From: an uncultured Oscillospiraceae bacterium
GTDB taxonomy: Bacteria > Bacillota > Clostridia > Oscillospirales > Oscillospiraceae
NCBI GenBank assembly: GCA_934660965.1
Contig: CAKUIM010000022.1
Span: forward strand, 1-33,954
Direction: 5' to 3'
Length of the DNA stretch: 33,954 nucleotides
Position 1 is the first letter of the stretch. Every line of letters starts with the position of its first letter. The notes beneath the pieces were generated by a model that had not been told where the DNA came from, searched no databases, and was given only the letters and a program-made list of their open reading frames with translations. Below are positions 1-7,500 of the stretch, one piece after another. Made by a program: the position numbers and the translations under genes.

Positions 1-36
1 GTAAAGGTACTGCTTCGGCTTTTTCTTATGTTGAAG

Positions 37-1650
37 TCAAATCATTCCAAAATGTTTCAATGCCTCCGTAATGGCTCTTTCCTTATCTGGTGGACATTGT
101 GGCTGCCTGACATCCTCGGATTTCGGTTTATTGTAGTTATCGCGCTCAATAATGCCATGTTTCTGCTTTACCTGAGCAATATAAAGACTACTGACTTTCA
201 GGCCGTTTTGTTCCAGAACATAATCCTTGATTTGCCCATAGGTTGCCAATCCTCTTTTATCCTGCACCATTTCTTCCACATCTACATCAATGTTGATATG
301 TGTCACAGGATTTCTCAGAGCTAAGAGACATACCGTCTCCACATGTGCGGTGCGGGGGAAGAGGTCCACCGCCTCGGCCGCCACGGCGGTATAGCCCAGG
401 GCGGCGAAGCGCCCCACGTCCCGCCCCAGGGTGGCCGGGTCGCAGGAGACGTACACCACCCGCTCCGGGCCCATGGCCGCGATGGTGTCCACCACGTCGG
501 CGGCAAGGCCCTTCCGGGGCGGGTCCACCACCACCACGTCGGGCCGCACCCCCTCCGCCTCCAGCCGGGCGGCAAGGTCGGAGGCATCGCCGCACTCGAA
601 GCGGGTCTTGTGGACAAGGCCCGCGCGCCGGGCGTTCTCCCGGGCGTCCTCCACGGCCTCGGGCACCACCTCCACGCCGATGACCTGCCCGGCGTGCTCC
701 GCCAGGGTCAGGCTGATGGTGCCGATGCCGCAGTAGAGGTCCACCACCGTCTCCCGCCCGGTGAGGGCGGCAAGCTCCAGCGCCCGGCGGTAGAGCACCT
801 CGGTCTGGGTGTGGTTGATCTGGAAGAAGGACGGCACCGACAGCCGGAACACGTGGCCGCACAGCGTCTCCTCCAGATAGTCCCGGCCCCAGAGGGTGCG
901 CAGCTCCCGGCCCAGGATGACGTTGGTTTTTCTCGTATTCACGGACAGCACCACCCCCGCAAGCCCCGGGGCGGCGGCGCGCAGGGCGGCGATGAGCTCC
1001 GGCGTATGGGGCAGCTCGCGGCCGTTTGCCGCAAGGCAGCACAGCACCTGCCCAGCGCGGTTGGTGCGCAGGTACAAATGCCGCACAAGGCCCCGCCCGG
1101 TGCGCTCGTCGTAGGCGGGGACGCCATAGCGCTCCATCCACCCCTTCACCGCCCGGCGGCAGGCGGTGTCCGCCTCGGGCTGGAGCAGGCAGTCGTCAAT
1201 ATCGATGACGCTGTGGGTGCGCTCCCGGTAGTAGCCGATGGCCCCCGCGCCCACGGGGAACTGCACCTTGTTGCGGTAGCGCCCGGTGTCCGCCGCGCCG
1301 TGGATGACATCCACCGTCAGCGCCGCACCACCGATGCGCCGCAATGCGTCCTCCACCCGGGCGCGCTTGTAGACGAGCTCTTCCTCATAGCTCATGTGGC
1401 GCAGCCGGCAGCCGCCGCACGCGCCGTAATAGGGGCAGTCGGGCTGCCGCCGCGCCGGGGAGGGCTCGATGAGCCGCTCGATATGCCCCCAGGCGGCGCT
1501 GTGGCCCACATGCTCGATGAAAATGTCGGCCCGCTCGCCCCGGATGGCCCCGCCGACGAACACCGCCATGCCGTCCAGCCGGGCCACCCCTGCGCCGTCG
1601 GCGCCGTAGCCGGTGATGGTGCCCCGATAGACCTTGTTTTCCTCCAACAT
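37..1650 (-). CDS. rlmD: 23S rRNA (uracil-5-)-methyltransferase, RlmD/RumA type, with AT-rich C-terminal extension
   Basis: SAM-dependent m5U methyltransferase acting on 23S rRNA. An N-terminal TRAM domain (about 1-58) is followed by the Fe-S cysteines C72, C78, C81 and probably C154. The SAM-binding motif is DLYCGIG near 305, with DPPRKG near 377-381 and the catalytic cysteine in YVSCDP (C403). The start at 1650 has an AGGAGG-type site just upstream. The usual family end is reached at HVETV (about 436-440). Here another roughly 95 residues follow, encoded by clearly AT-richer DNA (about 37-335), and they include a YGQIKDYVLEQNGLKVSSLY segment. I know similar tails on rumA genes that serve as integration sites of conjugative elements. 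Enzyme class is secure; whether it methylates U1939 or U747/U1939 cannot be read from sequence. Confidence 0.93.
   Translation of the reverse strand: MLEENKVYRGTITGYGADGAGVARLDGMAVFVGGAIRGERADIFIEHVGHSAAWGHIERLIEPSPARRQPDCPYYGACGGCRLRHMSYEEELVYKRARVEDALRRIGGAALTVDVIHGAADTGRYRNKVQFPVGAGAIGYYRERTHSVIDIDDCLLQPEADTACRRAVKGWMERYGVPAYDERTGRGLVRHLYLRTNRAGQVLCCLAANGRELPHTPELIAALRAAAPGLAGVVLSVNTRKTNVILGRELRTLWGRDYLEETLCGHVFRLSVPSFFQINHTQTEVLYRRALELAALTGRETVVDLYCGIGTISLTLAEHAGQVIGVEVVPEAVEDARENARRAGLVHKTRFECGDASDLAARLEAEGVRPDVVVVDPPRKGLAADVVDTIAAMGPERVVYVSCDPATLGRDVGRFAALGYTAVAAEAVDLFPRTAHVETVCLLALRNPVTHINIDVDVEEMVQDKRGLATYGQIKDYVLEQNGLKVSSLYIAQVKQKHGIIERDNYNKPKSEDVRQPQCPPDKERAITEALKHFGMI
328..347 (-). 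other. Composition break and candidate attachment core at the rlmD 3' end
   Basis: On the minus strand the codons for HVETV read CATGTGGAGACGGT, and the DNA changes here from very GC-rich to AT-rich within about 15 bases. The 3' end of rum genes, at this conserved HVE codon block, is a known integration site of ICEs and phages in streptococci and other Firmicutes. Such elements bring a replacement gene end. The element itself would lie left of base 1, so this is an inference from composition and position. Confidence 0.5.
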
Positions 1651-1667
1651 TGCCCTGTCCTCCTTAG

Positions 1668-1701
1668 AAAAAGCACCCGATGGGCCGCCACCGGGTGCTT
1701 T
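1668..1701 (-). terminator. Rho-independent terminator of pyrG
   Basis: The stem AAAGCACCCG (1670-1679) pairs with CGGGTGCTTT (1692-1701). On the minus strand it is followed by a T run at 1668-1672. It lies between the pyrG stop and the rlmD ribosome site, so the two genes are probably not strictly co-transcribed. Confidence 0.85.
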
Positions 1702-1710
1702 CCGTTCCGA

Positions 1711-3321
1711 TCAATTGCTGCCGCGCCGCTTGGCCGCGCCGATAAACTCCCGGAAGAGGGGATGGGCGCGGTTGGGCCGGCTCTTGAGCTCCGGATGGAA
1801 CTGGCCTGCCACGAACCAGGGGTGGCCGGGCAGCTCTACCATCTCCACAAGGTGTCCGTCGGGAGACATGCCCGAGAGCACCAGCCCCGCCTGGGTGAGC
1901 ACCTGGCGGTAGTCGTTGTTGAACTCATAGCGGTGGCGGTGGCGCTCGCTGATCTCCGCCGCGCCGTAGATTTTGCCTGCCAGCGACCCCTCCTTGAGGC
2001 AGCAGGGATAGCTGCCAAGGCGCATGGTGCCGCCCTTGTCGGTGACGCCCACCTGCTCGGGCATCAGGTCGATGACCGGGAAGGGAGTGGCCGGGTCCAG
2101 CTCGCTGGAGTGGGCCCCCTCCATGCCGCAGACGTGGCGGGCAAACTCCACCACAGCCATCTGCATGCCGAGGCAGATGCCCAAAAACGGCACGCCGTTC
2201 TCCCGGGCGTACCGGATGGCGGAGATCATCCCCTCCACCCCCCGGCTGCCGAAGCCGCCGGGCACCAGCACGCCCTGGACCCCCGCAAGCACCTCGCCGG
2301 CGTTCTCGTCGGTGACGGTCTCGGAGTCCACCCAGCGGATGTGGACCTGCACATCGTTTTCAATGCCGCCGTGGGTCAGGGCCTCCACAACGGAGAGATA
2401 GGCGTCGTGCAGCCCCACATACTTGCCCACAAGGGCGATGGTCACGCTGCCGCGGACGTGCTTGGCCCGGTGGACCATGGTGGCCCACTCGGTGAGGTCC
2501 GGGGCGTGGCAGATCAGGCCCAGCCGCCGCACCACCACGTCCGCCAGGCCCTCCCGCTCCAGCATCAGCGGCACCTCGTAGAGGATGGGGGCGGTGAGAT
2601 TGGGGATGGCGTTCTCCACCGGAATATTGCAGAACAGGGAGATCTTCTCCAGAATCTCCCGGGGGATGGGCGCATCGCTGCGGCACATGATGACGTCCGG
2701 CTGGATGCCCAGGCTCAAAAGCTCCTTGGCGGAGTGCTGGGTGGGCTTGCTCTTGAGTTCGCCGGAGCCGGGGATGGAGACAATGAGGGACACGTGGATG
2801 AACATCACGTTCTGCCGCCCCCGCTCGGCGGCCACCTGCCGGATGGCCTCCAGGAAGGGTTGGGACTCGATGTCGCCCACGGTGCCGCCGATCTCCACGA
2901 TGGCAACGTCCGTGTCCTCCCCCTCCAGGGAGTAGATATTGCGCTTGATTTCGTTGGTGATGTGGGGGATGATCTGCACCGTGCCGCCCAGATAATCCCC
3001 CGCCCGCTCCCGGTTGAGCACATTCCAGTACACCTTGCCGGAGGAGACGGAGGAATTGAAGGTCAGGTTCTCGTCAATAAAGCGCTCGTAATGGCCCAGG
3101 TCCAGGTCGGTCTCGGCGCCGTCGTCGGTGACGAACACCTCGCCGTGCTGATAGGGGCTCATGGTGCCCGGATCCACGTTCAGGTAGGGGTCCAGCTTCT
3201 GCACCCGTACCCGCAGCCCCCGCTGCTTCAAAAGCCGTCCGAGGGATGCCGCAGTGATCCCCTTGCCCAGGCCGGACACCACGCCGCCGGTGACAAAAAT
3301 ATACTTTGTTCCAGTTGCCAT
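1711..3321 (-). CDS. pyrG: CTP synthase
   Basis: Makes CTP from UTP, ATP and glutamine in the last step of pyrimidine nucleotide synthesis. The N-terminal synthetase domain opens with KYIFVTGGVVSGLGKG and covers about residues 1-270. The C-terminal class I glutamine amidotransferase has GICLGM with nucleophile C383 and ends with a QFHPE motif. At 536 residues it is full length for the family. The start at 3321 (MATGTKY) is chosen because a GGGGGAGG site lies 7 bases upstream; ATG 3327 would be only about 1-2 bases from it, and the frame is open further upstream without a ribosome site. Its own terminator follows at 1668-1701. Confidence 0.97.
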   Translation of the reverse strand: MATGTKYIFVTGGVVSGLGKGITAASLGRLLKQRGLRVRVQKLDPYLNVDPGTMSPYQHGEVFVTDDGAETDLDLGHYERFIDENLTFNSSVSSGKVYWNVLNRERAGDYLGGTVQIIPHITNEIKRNIYSLEGEDTDVAIVEIGGTVGDIESQPFLEAIRQVAAERGRQNVMFIHVSLIVSIPGSGELKSKPTQHSAKELLSLGIQPDVIMCRSDAPIPREILEKISLFCNIPVENAIPNLTAPILYEVPLMLEREGLADVVVRRLGLICHAPDLTEWATMVHRAKHVRGSVTIALVGKYVGLHDAYLSVVEALTHGGIENDVQVHIRWVDSETVTDENAGEVLAGVQGVLVPGGFGSRGVEGMISAIRYARENGVPFLGICLGMQMAVVEFARHVCGMEGAHSSELDPATPFPVIDLMPEQVGVTDKGGTMRLGSYPCCLKEGSLAGKIYGAAEISERHRHRYEFNNDYRQVLTQAGLVLSGMSPDGHLVEMVELPGHPWFVAGQFHPELKSRPNRAHPLFREFIGAAKRRGSN

Positions 3322-3476
3322 ATCCATTCCTCCCCCTGACGGAACGGCCCCATTGCCCCGGGCCCCGTTGCCCGGCCCCGCCAGCTTCATATAACCTATA
3401 ACCGGTTTATTTTACCCTTCGCACCTTCCGTAGTCAAGGGCATTTGCCCGGCGGCTGGGCAGTTTTTTAAGGGTGC

Positions 3477-4178
3477 TCACCCGCGCCCCTCCCGCTGGGC
3501 GGCGGCGTAGCCCTCGTCCACCCGGCGGACGGTTTCCTCCACCAGCTGATGGGCCGCGGCGCCCAAATCCATCTTCAGCACCCGCTCCACCACCGGCTGG
3601 TAATTCTCGCGCGGCACCTCAAAAATGCGGAAGCAGCACTCCAGGCACCGCCGGAGCTTGCGCTCCATGGTAAAGGCGCCGCCGCAGGGCTGAAGCATAA
3701 AGCTGCGCACCACGCCGGAGGAGGCAAGCTCCAGATCGCCGTAGTCCCGCAGCATGTTCCCCCGCTGATAGGGGGCGAAGATGGCCTCCAGCTGGAGCAT
3801 CATATTCTCGTGGATGTAGGCCACCGTGCTGGGCAGTGTGTAGGCCGTCACATACAGCTCCCGCAGCGGCTCAGAGAGCTCTGCAATGTGCAGCTGCAGG
3901 CCCGTCTCCACCGCATAGAGCAGCAGCGCGTCGCCGTCCCCGCCGGCAAGCTCCTCGGCCACGCCGAACTGGCCGCTGAACATCAGCTTTACAAATTCCA
4001 GCAGCACGCCCTCTTTGTTCCCATAGTGGAAGAAGGGCGAGCCGTTGGACACGCCGGCAAGGGATGCCACCATTTTGCTCGACGCCCCGGCGTAGCCCTT
4101 TTCCAGAAACACCTTGGCAGAGGCGCTTAAAATCCTGCGCCTTGTGCGCAGCCCGCTGGGCTGCGGCCCGATCTTCAT
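3477..4178 (-). CDS. TetR/AcrR family transcriptional regulator
   Basis: One-component repressor of 233 residues. The N-terminal helix-turn-helix domain has the usual TetR layout: TRRRILSASAKVFLEKGYAG, then an SSKMVASLAGVS recognition region and a hallmark F-HYGNKEGVLL. The C-terminal ligand/dimer domain is not assignable to a subfamily and holds several cysteines near the end. Start choice: a GGAG lies 8 bases before ATG 4178; the in-frame GTG 4187 and ATG 4184 overlap or crowd that site. A promoter and a palindrome lie upstream at 4249-4302. No adjacent efflux gene is present to suggest a target, so self-regulation is the only target the sequence hints at. Confidence 0.9.
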   Translation of the reverse strand: MKIGPQPSGLRTRRRILSASAKVFLEKGYAGASSKMVASLAGVSNGSPFFHYGNKEGVLLEFVKLMFSGQFGVAEELAGGDGDALLLYAVETGLQLHIAELSEPLRELYVTAYTLPSTVAYIHENMMLQLEAIFAPYQRGNMLRDYGDLELASSGVVRSFMLQPCGGAFTMERKLRRCLECCFRIFEVPRENYQPVVERVLKMDLGAAAHQLVEETVRRVDEGYAAAQREGRG

Positions 4179-4248
4179 ATTCATCACTCCAAACGCACAA
4201 GGTCTCCATCTATCTCCCTGGGAGAAGGGTGTTTTGCGCGGTCAAACC

Positions 4249-4267
4249 GGCGCATCACGGATGCGCC
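4249..4267. promoter_or_regulatory. Perfect palindrome in the tetR leader, candidate operator
   Basis: GGCGCATC-ACG-GATGCGCC is an 8-bp perfect inverted repeat. It sits at the predicted transcription start of the TetR gene, 7 bases beyond the -10 box, which is a typical place for an autoregulatory operator. It could alternatively act as an RNA hairpin. Confidence 0.45.
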
Positions 4268-4273
4268 GCCTAC

Positions 4274-4302
4274 ACTATACGGCATTTTTCACCATTTTGC
4301 AA
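4274..4302 (-). promoter_or_regulatory. Sigma-A-type promoter for the TetR gene
   Basis: Minus strand: -35 TTGCAA (4297-4302), a 17-bp spacer, and -10 TATAGT (4274-4279). It points at the TetR gene about 95 bases downstream. Confidence 0.55.
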
Positions 4303-4307
4303 CGAAA

Positions 4308-4400
4308 ATGGCCGAAAAGAATACGCCTACGCATCTTCTGCGCAATCAAATGGGGCATGGCAGCATTCACGTCACACAGAAATACTACATTGCTGATGGA
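4308..4400 (+). pseudogene. Tyrosine recombinase (phage-type integrase) C-terminal fragment
   Basis: The frame encodes THLLRNQMGHGSIHVTQKYY. This matches the end of the catalytic domain of tyrosine recombinases: the H-xx-R region, the L/MGH box and the nucleophile tyrosine. No N-terminal or core domain precedes it, and the conserved H-x-L-R-H-T block is incomplete, so it is a remnant. The DNA is AT-richer than its neighbours, which fits a decayed mobile element. Recognition rests on about 20 residues. Confidence 0.5.
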
Positions 4401-4623
4401 ATACTTAAGATAATGGAAGCTGATTTTCTCAGGCTCATGCGGCACTCCATTCAGACGGCGGCTCATGGCCTCGTTGATCGTGCTGATGCTCTTTGATTGC
4501 CGCAGAGCTAGCAGCGTGGTCTTCATCGGTGTATTTCAAGAGAGATTGCCACACCAAGAGAGACTTGAACTCCTGGCCTTGACGCTTGCCGCCTTGGTCG
4601 CTGTTCTGAATCGGTGATGCCAT
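4395..4623 (-). pseudogene. Decayed WYL-type transcriptional regulator fragments
   Basis: Reading leftward from ATG 4623, the frame gives a segment FKSLLVWQSLLKYTDEDHAA that resembles the N-terminal helix-turn-helix of WYL-domain regulators. The similarity stops after about 45 residues. A different frame further on (about 4395-4435) gives EKISFHYLKYSI, which resembles the first strands of a WYL domain. The two pieces are out of frame with each other and most of the protein is missing. This is a weak, motif-level call. The right end meets the recombinase fragment head to head. Confidence 0.35.
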
Positions 4624-4732
4624 GTGCGCTGCCTCCCTGTTGCCTGTTTTTTGGTATTATAGCATACCAGCGGAACACTTCTATCATTCTTACTTTTGGA
4701 GCGGCAATGCGTTATACTGATTGCACAAAATC

Positions 4733-4817
4733 GTACAAGTTTTAGGGAGTACAACATTGAGGTAAAATTGCGCTGTTTTGAGGCTCACAGGCTGGTACAA
4801 GTACAAGGAATGTACAA
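4733..4817. repeat. Cluster of five GTACAA hexamers
   Basis: GTACAA begins at 4733, 4749, 4795, 4801 and 4812, all on the plus strand, within 85 bases of AT-rich non-coding DNA. Such clusters of short direct repeats can be arm-type sites of a tyrosine recombinase or iterons. The integrase fragment 300 bases away makes the former a reasonable guess. Confidence 0.5.
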
Positions 4818-4837
4818 GCTTCCGAGCTAAAAAGCGC

Positions 4838-4870
4838 AAAAAAGGGGGAAGCCGATCTCTCAGCTTCCCC
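4838..4870 (-). terminator. Rho-independent terminator of the rubrerythrin gene
   Basis: The stem GGGGAAGC (4845-4852) pairs with GCTTCCCC (4863-4870). Read on the minus strand it is followed by a run of T (plus-strand A run at 4838-4843). It lies 34 bases after the rubrerythrin stop. Confidence 0.85.
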
Positions 4871-4903
4871 TTAAAAATCTCTTGATTTTTCAGTGCCTTC
4901 GGC

Positions 4904-5491
4904 TTACTTGAAGTAGCGCTCCAGCAAACCCTTGAGGGCGCGGCCGTGACGTGCCTCGTCCCGGGCCATCTCATGGACGGTGTCGTGGATGGCATCCAGG
5001 CCGTTCTTCTTGGCGCACAGGGCCAGGTCCATCTTGCCCTGGGTGGCGCCGAACTCGCAGTCCACACGCCAGGCCAGGTTCTTCTTGGTGCTGGCCTTCA
5101 TATTGGGCTCCAGCTCCTCGCCCAGCAGCTCGGCGAACTTGGCGGCGTGCTCGGCCTCCTCATAGGCGGCCTTCTCCCAGTACAGGCCCACCTCAGGGTA
5201 GCCCTCGCGATGGGCGATGCGGGCCATGCACAGATACATGCCCACCTCGCTGCACTCGCCGGTGAAGTTGGCCTTGAGCTGCTCGAGGATATAGGCCTTG
5301 TCCTCGTCGCTGATGTTCTCGTTGTTCTTCACGGTCTTGGCGTAGATGCCGTACTCATGCTCGGCGGCCAGCTTGAGCTCGCCGTCCTGCTCGATGAACT
5401 TGGAGCCGGGCACATGGCACACGGGGCACTCGGCCGGGGGGTTCTCGCCTTCATACACATAGCCGCAAACGGGGCAGATCCACTTTTTCAT
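4904..5491 (-). CDS. Reverse rubrerythrin (N-terminal rubredoxin, C-terminal diiron ferritin-like domain)
   Basis: Peroxide-reducing non-haem iron protein of anaerobes, 195 residues. The rubredoxin domain comes first, with C6-P-V-C9 and C22-P-V-C25 holding one iron. The four-helix diiron domain follows, with ligand motifs around E79, EEAEHA (111-116) and DEARH (178-182). The rubredoxin-first order is that of the reverse rubrerythrins of clostridia, which work with NADH-linked reductases. The start at 5491 is 9 bases from GGAG; ATG 5497 is only 3 bases from it. The gene lies 86 bases downstream of perR on the same strand, so co-transcription and PerR control are likely. The exact electron donor is unknown. 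Confidence 0.95.
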   Translation of the reverse strand: MKKWICPVCGYVYEGENPPAECPVCHVPGSKFIEQDGELKLAAEHEYGIYAKTVKNNENISDEDKAYILEQLKANFTGECSEVGMYLCMARIAHREGYPEVGLYWEKAAYEEAEHAAKFAELLGEELEPNMKASTKKNLAWRVDCEFGATQGKMDLALCAKKNGLDAIHDTVHEMARDEARHGRALKGLLERYFK

Positions 5492-5577
5492 TTTCATTTT
5501 CTCCTTTTCAATATTATGTTTGGTTGGTTTGGTCGGGTTTATTCCTTGAGGTAACGTCCCCTTTCGGGGCGCGGGGG

Positions 5578-5976
5578 TTATGATGCTTCGTCCTTGGCTG
5601 CGCACGCGCTGCACACACCGTATACCAGCAGCTCGCTGCTCTCGGCCCGCAGGCCCTGCCGGGCGCATTGGGCGGCCACTTCCTCTTCCGCCACGCAGGG
5701 CGGCAGATCCAGCACTGCGCCGCAGCACCGGCAGACGAAGTGGGAGTGGGGCGACATGTCGGCGTCGAACCGCTCCTGCCCGTCCACCACGCCCACCGAC
5801 TTGACAAGGCCGATCTGGGTGAGCTGGCCAAGGTTGCGGTAGACCGTGCCCAGGCTGATGTCCGGAAAGCTCCGGCGCATCTGGTGATAGAGCCAGTCTG
5901 CGGACGGGTGACTTTTGGTCCCGCGCAGCAGGGAGAGCATCGCATCCCGCTTTTTGCTTTGTCTGATGACTGGCAT
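5578..5976 (-). CDS. perR: PerR peroxide-responsive repressor (Fur family)
   Basis: Metal-dependent repressor that senses hydrogen peroxide by oxidation of its iron ligands. The winged helix is at about 5-65. All five positions corresponding to the Bacillus subtilis PerR regulatory metal site are present: H23, D71, H77, H79 and D90 (aspartate, the PerR rather than Fur choice). The structural zinc site is C82/C85 and C122/C125. At 132 residues it is slightly short for the family because its N-terminus is brief. The start at 5976 has AAGGAGG 5-6 bases upstream. A strong promoter with an imperfect palindrome precedes it, and the reverse rubrerythrin gene follows, as expected for a PerR regulon. 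Confidence 0.94.
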   Translation of the reverse strand: MPVIRQSKKRDAMLSLLRGTKSHPSADWLYHQMRRSFPDISLGTVYRNLGQLTQIGLVKSVGVVDGQERFDADMSPHSHFVCRCCGAVLDLPPCVAEEEVAAQCARQGLRAESSELLVYGVCSACAAKDEAS

Positions 5977-5991
5977 TGCGGCCTCCTTATT

Positions 5992-6042
5992 AATAACAAT
6001 TCTTACTATCGCTAATATAACAGGTCCGCCTCCATTTGTAAA
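5992..6042 (-). promoter_or_regulatory. perR promoter with candidate PerR operator at the start site
   Basis: Minus strand: -35 TTTACA (6037-6042), 17-bp spacer, -10 TATATT (6014-6019). Just downstream, 5992-6007 is an imperfect inverted repeat (AGTAAGAA facing TTGTTATT, 6 of 8 positions) in AT-rich DNA that overlaps the expected start site. This is where PerR binds its own promoter in other Firmicutes. The box deviates from the 7-1-7 consensus. Confidence 0.6.
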
Positions 6043-6065
6043 GAGGAAAATCAACTTTTTTCAAA

Positions 6066-6102
6066 AAATTTTTCAGGCCCCGGCGAACTGCCCGCCGGGG
6101 CC
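6066..6102 (-). terminator. Hairpin terminator of the SSB-like gene
   Basis: A 10-bp perfect stem, GGCCCCGGCG (6076-6085) with CGCCGGGGCC (6093-6102). On the minus strand it is followed by TGAAAAATTTTTT. The T run starts several bases late, so it may be a modest terminator. Confidence 0.6.
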
Positions 6103-6160
6103 TTCCAACCGGGGCAAGGGCGCAGCACGCCCTCCCCCTTATTATTATTTATAATGTGTA

Positions 6161-6772
6161 TTAGGACTCCTCCGCCAAATTCATGATGGACACCTCATAG
6201 GCGGTGCGGCGCACCTCCTGGCCGTCGATGACCTTGCGGTACTCCCGGCTTTGCAGCCGGCCGTCCAGGCACAGAGCGTCCCCCACCTTCATGCCGCCGC
6301 ACACCGCCGAGAGCGACCCCCAGGCGATGCACGGCAGGTAGTCCGCCCGGCCGTACACCCTGTTCACCGCCAGCAGCAGATCACAGATGTCCCGCCCAAG
6401 GGGGGTGCGGCGCACCACCGGCGTCTTGCACAGCACGCCGGCCAGGCGCAGGTGGTTGACCCCCTCGCCCTCCGCCTCCGGCTGGATGGTCCGGGCCAGC
6501 ACGGTGATAACCAGGCGGCTGCCCGCCCCGCTTTTATTGTTGTAGGAGCGCACCTCCCCCGTAACGGAAACCCACTGCTCCGGCCGGGGCGTCCAGCGCT
6601 CCAGAAGGCTGCGGCTTGCCAGCAGGCGCAGCACGTCCTGCGTCCCGGACAGCCGCGGCACGGCCAGCTCCAGCTGGTCGTACTCCACGCCGTGGTTGCG
6701 GTGGGACGGCTCCGGCCCCGACAGGATGCGCCCCTGAAATTCTGCCCTGTTCTCTCCCTTTGTCGATCGCAC
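6161..6772 (-). CDS. Single-stranded DNA-binding-like protein with two OB folds
   Basis: A 203-residue protein. The N-terminal half (AEFQGRILSGPEPSHRNHGV onward) and the C-terminal half (LRLAGVLCKTPVVRRTPLGR, then CDLLLAVNR and YLPCIAWG) both look like OB-fold SSB domains. The second half carries the typical SSB sequence DYLPCIAWG and GRLQSREY. I know proteins of this length and layout as SSB paralogues in clostridia; their special role is not established. The start is a GTG at 6772, the only usable start after an in-frame stop, with GGAG about 11 bases upstream. It lacks the acidic C-terminal DDDIPF-type tail of a main SSB, so it is unlikely to be the replicative SSB. Confidence 0.78.
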   Translation of the reverse strand: MRSTKGENRAEFQGRILSGPEPSHRNHGVEYDQLELAVPRLSGTQDVLRLLASRSLLERWTPRPEQWVSVTGEVRSYNNKSGAGSRLVITVLARTIQPEAEGEGVNHLRLAGVLCKTPVVRRTPLGRDICDLLLAVNRVYGRADYLPCIAWGSLSAVCGGMKVGDALCLDGRLQSREYRKVIDGQEVRRTAYEVSIMNLAEES

Positions 6773-6837
6773 TTTGCATCACGCTCCGTTGTCAAGAATC
6801 GCTCCAGCATATGCGCCGGGACAGGAAACTATGTCCA

Positions 6838-6865
6838 TTGACATTTGGGGCGCGGCAGGTATAAT
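6838..6865 (+). promoter_or_regulatory. Strong sigma-A promoter
   Basis: -35 TTGACA (6838-6843), 16-bp spacer, -10 TATAAT (6860-6865). Both boxes match consensus. It drives the small acidic protein that starts 35 bases downstream. Confidence 0.8.
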
Positions 6866-6899
6866 ATATGGTACATCTTTGGAAGGAGGGCGGCGCTGT

Positions 6900-7310
6900 A
6901 TGGAGCTGGAGTTGACGCGCCGGCAGTTTCGCCGGCTGCTGGACATGGTATATATCGGGAACTGGGTTCTCAATTCCACCCGGGGCGAGGACCGCTTCCG
7001 GGACTACGACGAAGTAGAGAGCCTTCTCTTCGACCGTGCTGCCAGGGAGGGCATGAGTACCCTGGCCGAAACCTATGAGGGCGAGGTGATTCCCTCCCGG
7101 GCCTTTGCCGAGGGCGGCATCCACGAGGCCATCATGGACTACGAAAACAACGTCTTTTTCGAAATCCTGGCCGAGGATTTGGCCCGGCGGGACATGGACG
7201 ACGTTCCCATCGACGAGAGCAACTATGAAGAGCTTGCCTCCCGCATCGATGCCTACATCGACGAGTTTGAGGCCCACGGCACGGACAACATCACCGTGGA
7301 AAATATCTGA
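6900..7310 (+). CDS. Conserved small acidic protein of unknown function
   Basis: A 136-residue soluble acidic protein with no signal peptide or membrane segment. It starts MELELTRRQFRRLLDMVYIG and has the phrases NWVLNSTRG, YDEVESLLF and FFEILAEDLARRD. I have seen proteins with this architecture in clostridial genomes annotated only as hypothetical, and no function should be assigned. The start at 6900 is set by a GGAAGGAGGG site. The gene stands alone between its own consensus promoter and a T-tailed terminator, so it is a single-gene transcript, probably well expressed. It is divergent from the SSB-like gene. Confidence 0.8.
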   Translation: MELELTRRQFRRLLDMVYIGNWVLNSTRGEDRFRDYDEVESLLFDRAAREGMSTLAETYEGEVIPSRAFAEGGIHEAIMDYENNVFFEILAEDLARRDMDDVPIDESNYEELASRIDAYIDEFEAHGTDNITVENI

Positions 7311-7318
7311 TGCGCCCC

Positions 7319-7362
7319 AAGGGGCCGGTACGGACAAGGCCGTTCGTACCGGTCCCCTTTTT
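7319..7362 (+). terminator. Rho-independent terminator
   Basis: AAGGGGCCGGTACG (7319-7332) pairs with CGTACCGGTCCCCTT (7345-7359) with one mispaired base, followed by a T run. It ends the transcript of the small acidic protein. Confidence 0.88.
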
Positions 7363-7467
7363 ATGCCCTGCCGCCCCGGTGCCGTTAGCACCGCGGCCCC
7401 TCCGCTGCGAAAAAGCGGCCCGTTTTTGCAATTCCTCCGGGTTCACATTTAATTTACAACTGACCTA

Positions 7468-7496
7468 TTGACATCAGAGCACCGCGGTGATACATT
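7468..7496 (+). promoter_or_regulatory. Promoter of the hrcA-grpE-dnaK operon
   Basis: -35 TTGACA (7468-7473), 17-bp spacer, -10 TACATT (7491-7496). The CIRCE operator begins 4 bases after the -10 box and so covers the transcription start, the standard arrangement for HrcA repression. Confidence 0.85.
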
Positions 7497-7500
7497 ATCA

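Noticed and set aside
343..3339. Long plus-strand open frame opposite rlmD and pyrG
   Set aside because: Low-complexity His/Gly/Val-rich translation without motifs or ribosome site; antisense shadow of two well-recognised genes.
6781..6800. TTGACA on the minus strand as promoter of the SSB-like gene
   Set aside because: No acceptable -10 box at 16-19 bases, and the start site would fall inside the coding region.
7395..7427. Second terminator-like hairpin after the small acidic protein
   Set aside because: Only a 5-bp stem with a long loop; the stronger hairpin at 7319-7362 already explains termination.
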